Assembly (NCBI GenBank): GCA_029932545.1
Contig: JAOZPW010000009.1
Span: 18,303-27,192 of the forward strand
DNA: 8,890 nucleotides
Origin: Thermoanaerobaculales bacterium
GTDB lineage: Bacteria > Acidobacteriota > Thermoanaerobaculia > Thermoanaerobaculales > Sulfomarinibacteraceae
Direction: 5' to 3'
Made by a program: the position numbers and the translations under genes. This document shows positions 5,993-8,890 of the stretch, in pieces. A model generated the notes under the pieces. The model made no database searches. It was given only the letters and a program-made list of their open reading frames with translations, and had not been told where the DNA came from. Position 1 is the first letter of the stretch. Each line of letters opens with the position of its first letter.

Positions 5993-6926
5993 CTTGAGAG
6001 ATCCAAAGATAATTGCCAGCGCGGGCGCCATATGCCTTGCCGCTGCACTCTGGGGCCTTGACGGTGTCGTCCTGACACCCCGCCTTTCCGGAATACCGGT
6101 CCTCTTCGTGGTCTTTCTGATTCATGCCGTGCCCTTCCTGGTGATGCAGCCAATTCTCTTCTCGACGTGGCGGGAACTGGCAGTGATGGGCCGGAAGTCG
6201 TGGTGGGCTCTGGTGGTCGTATCGGCGACCGGTGGCCTCGTCGGCACCATCGCCATCGTCAAAGCACTTTTCCTGGTGCAGTTCGACATGCTCAGTGTGG
6301 TGGTCGTCCTGCAGAAGCTACAGCCGGTCTTCGCGATCTCACTGGCCGCTGTTTTGCTCAAGGAACGAATCACCGGAAAATTCCTCGCCAAGGCGACGAT
6401 TGCTCTCGGCGGTGGCTACCTTCTGACGTTTGGATTGAATGCACCAAGGGTCGCCGGTGGAAGCAACCTCGTTCTCGCTGCCGCATTGGCACTGCTTGCC
6501 GCCGCCTGCTTCGGCGCCGCAACTGCCCTCAGCAAGATGCTGATCGGCGGCGTCGATGTTCGAACCGCCACTTTCGGTCGCTACGGCGTGACCGCCGGCC
6601 TGGCCCTGATCACCTGCCTTGTTGGAGGCGTTGGACTGCCCTTCGAACGGGTCACCCAGACCCAGTGGTTCATCATCATCATCATCGGCATGACCTCGGG
6701 GACGACCGCCCTGGTGCTCTACTACTGGGGCCTGCAACGAATCCGGGCCTCCGTCGCCACCATCTGCGAACTCTGCCTGCCCCTGAGCGCTATCATCCTG
6801 GATTACGTAGTTAACGGAACCGTTCTCCGTCCGATCCAGTGGTTCGGCGCCGTGGTTCTTGTGGGGGCAATTATGAGCATCACCCTGGCAAAGAACGGGC
6901 AGAAGCAGAGGGCTGAGACTGCCTGA
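5979..6926 (+). CDS. EamA/DMT-family transporter
   Basis: The 315-residue protein has about ten membrane segments arranged as two EamA-type halves, the usual size of drug/metabolite transporter superfamily members. First-half landmarks are the ALWG block (23-26), the GG-x2-GT region near 85-90 and LQKLQPVFAISLAAVLLKERIT (111-132, including the typical Q-P-x4 and KER end). The second half has ATALSKML (181-188), YYWGLQRI (248-255) and the C-terminal P-L-S-A-x8-V-N-G block (268-280). Such carriers export or import small metabolites in the cytoplasmic membrane; the substrate cannot be predicted. The GTG at 5979 overlaps the preceding gene by 14 bases. A TTG at 5994, two bases after that gene's TAA, would give 310 residues, and neither start has a strong ribosome site. 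Both imply translational coupling. The second half lacks the usual acidic-basic pair after its eighth helix, a common divergence. Confidence 0.85.
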   Translation: MWKSNLRDPKIIASAGAICLAAALWGLDGVVLTPRLSGIPVLFVVFLIHAVPFLVMQPILFSTWRELAVMGRKSWWALVVVSATGGLVGTIAIVKALFLVQFDMLSVVVVLQKLQPVFAISLAAVLLKERITGKFLAKATIALGGGYLLTFGLNAPRVAGGSNLVLAAALALLAAACFGAATALSKMLIGGVDVRTATFGRYGVTAGLALITCLVGGVGLPFERVTQTQWFIIIIIGMTSGTTALVLYYWGLQRIRASVATICELCLPLSAIILDYVVNGTVLRPIQWFGAVVLVGAIMSITLAKNGQKQRAETA

Positions 6927-6946
6927 TCGCAACGGGCGATATCGGG

Positions 6947-6964
6947 GGTCTCCTGTCGGAGATC
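6947..6964 (+). other. Hairpin in the gap before the ABC exporter gene
   Basis: GGTCTCC (6947-6953) pairs with GGAGATC (6958-6964) through seven positions, one of them a G-T wobble, around a TGTC loop. No T-run follows. It may be a weak terminator of the upstream operon or a regulator site, since it occupies the place where a -35 element of the next promoter should be. Confidence 0.35.
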
Positions 6965-6968
6965 ACTC

Positions 6969-6977
6969 TGGTACCAT
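6969..6977 (+). promoter_or_regulatory. Extended -10 box of a probable leaderless promoter
   Basis: TGGTACCAT fits the extended -10 form TGnTAnnnT, with the hexamer at 6972-6977. Six bases separate it from the ATG at 6984, the same distance as at the gene starting at 274. The only GGAG nearby (6958-6961) is 22 bases from the ATG, too far to serve as a ribosome site. No -35 consensus is visible. Confidence 0.4.
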
Positions 6978-6983
6978 CTCGTC

Positions 6984-8801
6984 ATGAGCGCTTTCCAACG
7001 TCTCCTGGGCTACATGCGTCCCTACTTCATGCAAATTGCAGCGGCTGCGATCATGCTTGCAATCGCCGGCGGGTTGATGTCGCTGGTGGTGGCAACTCTC
7101 AAGCCGATTGTCAACCAGGGGGTGCTCACTCAACCGGAAGCTACGGCCGCAGACGAACCGGAGAACCAGAACCTACTCGACCGTTTTGTTGAGAACCTCC
7201 CCGTCGAGGAGTGGTCGGCATGGCTGTACGAACGGCCGATGGCCCAGGTTCCTGTGCTGCTGGTCGTACTCTTCTTGATCCGCGGCATATTGCTTTACTT
7301 CGGCCAATATCTGACGACGAAGGCCGGAGCCGGCGTCATCCGGGATCTCCGCGCCGATCTCTTTTCGTCCCTGATCTTTCAGTCGCAGAGCTTCTTCCGA
7401 ACCCACCAGACCGGTCAGGTAATGTCCCGCCTCCTCAATGATGTGGAACGGATCCAGCGCGTCTCTTCACGCGTACTCGCAGACCTGTTTCGAGTAGGGG
7501 CAATGGCTCCGGCCATGCTCATCCTGGTGCTGATCTATGACTGGCGATTGACCCTCTTCTCGCTGATTGTGTTGCCGGCCATGGGCTACCCCATGGCTCG
7601 TCTTGGGCGGCGTCTGCGCAAGGCATCCACCCGCTCCCAGGAGTCCATCGCTGAAGCAGCCAATCAGCTCAAGGAGACCGTCACCGGCATCAAGGTTGTG
7701 CAGGCATTCACAATGGAAGACATCGCCGTCAACCGCTTTCATCAGTCCCTGGCTCGCCTTTTCAAGGTTGATCTCCAGGCCGGCCGGGCCGCCGCGGCCT
7801 CCGGACCCATCGTCGAGGTCGTCGGCGCCATCGCGGGCGGCATCCTGTTCTACATTGCAGGCAGGAGCATCGCATCGGGCGCCGTGGATGCGGGCGACTT
7901 TGTGGTCGCGCTCGGGGGACTCACCTTTCTCTTCATGTCCATACGCCGCCTCAACTCGGTTAACGTCGAAATACAACAGGCACTGGCTGCGGCAGTTCGG
8001 GTCTTCGAGATGATGGATTGCCGGCCGGACGTCTCCGACGCACCTGACGCGGCGCCCTTCGAGGGACAACCCCGGGAAATCAGCTTCGAGAACGTGGATT
8101 TCACCTACGCGGCGAGCGACGGTCCGGCACTTTCGGGTATCAACCTGAGGCTTCGGCGCGGGGAGATGGTCGCGCTGGTCGGCCCCTCGGGCGCGGGCAA
8201 GAGCACCCTGGCAAACCTGATGCTCCGATTCGCCGATCCCACCTATGGCACAGTCTCGATCGATGGGCGGGACCTGCGTGGCCTGACCCTGGATTCGCTG
8301 CGCTCCAACCTCGGCCTGGTCACCCAGGAAACAGTATTATTCGACGCCACAGTTCGCAGCAACATATCAGCGGGGCGCGACAACGTACCTTTGGAGAGGA
8401 TCCGAGAGGTTGCATCCGCCGCCCAGGCTGATGAATTCGTATCAGCCCTACCCGAGGGCTACGATACCCGCCTTGGCGAGGATGGCGCCCGTCTCTCGAT
8501 GGGGCAGCGTCAGCGCCTCTCCATCGCCCGGGCTCTCTTCAAGGACCCGCCGTTCCTGGTTCTGGATGAAGCGACCTCGGCGCTCGACGCCGAATCGGAG
8601 GATGAGGTCAAGAAGGCGATGAAGACCCTCCTCAAGGGTCGTGGGAGCCTCGTCATTGCTCACCGTCTGGCCACGATCCGCGAGGCTGATCGCATCGTGG
8701 TGCTCAACGAGGGCCGCATAGTCGAGGAAGGCGACCATCAATCCCTGCTCGCACTCGGCGGACTCTACGCCCATCTTCACCAACTCCAGTTCCAGGAGTA
8801 G
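6984..8801 (+). CDS. MsbA-like ABC exporter (fused membrane and ATPase domains)
   Basis: The 605-residue half-transporter has an N-terminal ABC type-1 exporter domain (about 1-340, six TM helices near 18-40, 89-108, 168-188, 189-206, 275-293 and 305-322) and a C-terminal nucleotide-binding domain (about 365-600). Walker A is GPSGAGKST (400-408), the Q-loop glutamine is Q448 in VTQE, the signature is LSMGQ (504-508), Walker B is FLVLDE (524-529, catalytic E529), the D-loop is SALD (532-535) and the switch histidine is H560 in IAHRL. The GRAD-like region is RDLRADLFSSL (120-130), followed by FF and the TG-x-V-x-SRL-x-ND block (143-153), as in MsbA-type lipid flippases. It would work as a homodimer in the inner membrane; lipid A core, another glycolipid or a drug are all possible substrates. 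Oddities are a methionine in place of the first glycine of LSGGQ and a long acidic TM1-TM2 loop (residues 45-88). The start is ATG 6984; no ribosome site, probably leaderless. Confidence 0.9.
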   Translation: MSAFQRLLGYMRPYFMQIAAAAIMLAIAGGLMSLVVATLKPIVNQGVLTQPEATAADEPENQNLLDRFVENLPVEEWSAWLYERPMAQVPVLLVVLFLIRGILLYFGQYLTTKAGAGVIRDLRADLFSSLIFQSQSFFRTHQTGQVMSRLLNDVERIQRVSSRVLADLFRVGAMAPAMLILVLIYDWRLTLFSLIVLPAMGYPMARLGRRLRKASTRSQESIAEAANQLKETVTGIKVVQAFTMEDIAVNRFHQSLARLFKVDLQAGRAAAASGPIVEVVGAIAGGILFYIAGRSIASGAVDAGDFVVALGGLTFLFMSIRRLNSVNVEIQQALAAAVRVFEMMDCRPDVSDAPDAAPFEGQPREISFENVDFTYAASDGPALSGINLRLRRGEMVALVGPSGAGKSTLANLMLRFADPTYGTVSIDGRDLRGLTLDSLRSNLGLVTQETVLFDATVRSNISAGRDNVPLERIREVASAAQADEFVSALPEGYDTRLGEDGARLSMGQRQRLSIARALFKDPPFLVLDEATSALDAESEDEVKKAMKTLLKGRGSLVIAHRLATIREADRIVVLNEGRIVEEGDHQSLLALGGLYAHLHQLQFQE

Positions 8802-8874
8802 GCGCCTGTAGGGTAGAGGCCACCAAAGCGACTGCAGAGTTGAGTTGATCCTCGGCCTCTGCCCAACAGGCTCC
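8801..8874 (+). repeat. Long imperfect palindrome after the ABC gene
   Basis: The arms 8801-8821 and 8854-8874 are each 21 bases, separated by a 32-base loop. Pairing them base by base gives 18 Watson-Crick pairs, one G-T wobble and two mismatches (A8810/A8865 and C8803/T8872). The inner part is GGGTAGAGGCC (8811-8821) with GGCCTCTGCCC (8854-8864). The left arm starts on the last base of the TAG stop and the right arm ends directly before TATAAT. It has no T-run, so it is not a classical terminator. Confidence 0.6.
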
Positions 8875-8880
8875 TATAAT
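8875..8880 (+). promoter_or_regulatory. Perfect -10 box for a gene beyond the window
   Basis: TATAAT is an exact consensus hexamer. The only -35-like sequence (TTGATC, 8845-8850) is 24 bases away, too far for normal spacing. The palindrome that ends at 8874 covers the expected -35 position, so a regulator could bind there. The gene it would drive lies outside the window. Confidence 0.45.
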
Positions 8881-8890
8881 GCGCTTCGCG

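Noticed and set aside
6672..6686. Five tandem ATC triplets in the transporter gene, as a possible slippage site
   Set aside because: They encode isoleucines in a membrane helix, where such runs are ordinary, and a triplet repeat cannot shift the frame by whole-unit slippage.
8801..8874. Possible integron attC site, because GCCCAAC (8861-8867) fits the RYYYAAC core
   Set aside because: The matching GTTRRRY core is absent at the other end, and the core lies on the wrong side of the palindrome for an attC. No integrase or cassette structure is present.

Overview
The window reads as a chromosomal segment of a Gram-negative bacterium with moderately high GC (roughly 58-60 % by eye, not computed). 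The grounds are an MsbA-like lipid exporter, cleavable Sec signals, mixed ATG/GTG/TTG starts and a clear preference for C or G in third codon positions. I cannot name the phylum. The gene content would fit Acidobacteriota, Planctomycetota, Myxococcota or related uncultured lineages, but that is a guess from memory of similar gene sets. I see no mobile element, tRNA, rRNA or CRISPR array, and every real gene is on the + strand.

Layout. Positions 1-273 have no convincing complete gene, but hold a G-rich tract followed by a small hairpin. At 274-924 is a YhhN/TMEM86-type membrane protein (lysoplasmalogenase family), probably translated from a leaderless mRNA. The gap 925-1219 holds a long imperfect palindrome (1036-1117) followed at once by a terminator-like hairpin with a T-run (1122-1145). 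At 1220-2548 is a secreted TPR-like helical-repeat protein. After a gap of about 250 bases with a promoter-like -10 box comes the core of the window: an alkaline-phosphatase-superfamily enzyme anchored by an N-terminal hydrophobic hairpin (2798-4933), a 64-residue ribbon-helix-helix-like protein (4948-5142), a three-TM protein of unknown function (5159-5992) and an EamA/DMT transporter (from 5979). These four are tightly spaced or overlapping and look like one operon. A 57-base gap with a hairpin and a second leaderless-type -10 box leads to an MsbA-like ABC exporter (6984-8801). The window ends with a second long palindrome (8801-8874) abutting a perfect TATAAT.

Working together. The shared theme is the cell envelope: an ether-lipid enzyme, a membrane-anchored phosphodiesterase-type hydrolase, two transporters and a lipid/drug-type exporter. 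The most interesting unit is the hydrolase / RHH-like / three-TM trio. Charge distribution puts both the catalytic domain of the hydrolase and the helical loop of the three-TM protein on the cytoplasmic side, and the small protein carries an LGY-type tail that I remember from the C-termini of many AP-superfamily proteins. I infer a membrane-associated complex of unknown substrate. This is a hypothesis, not something the sequence proves.
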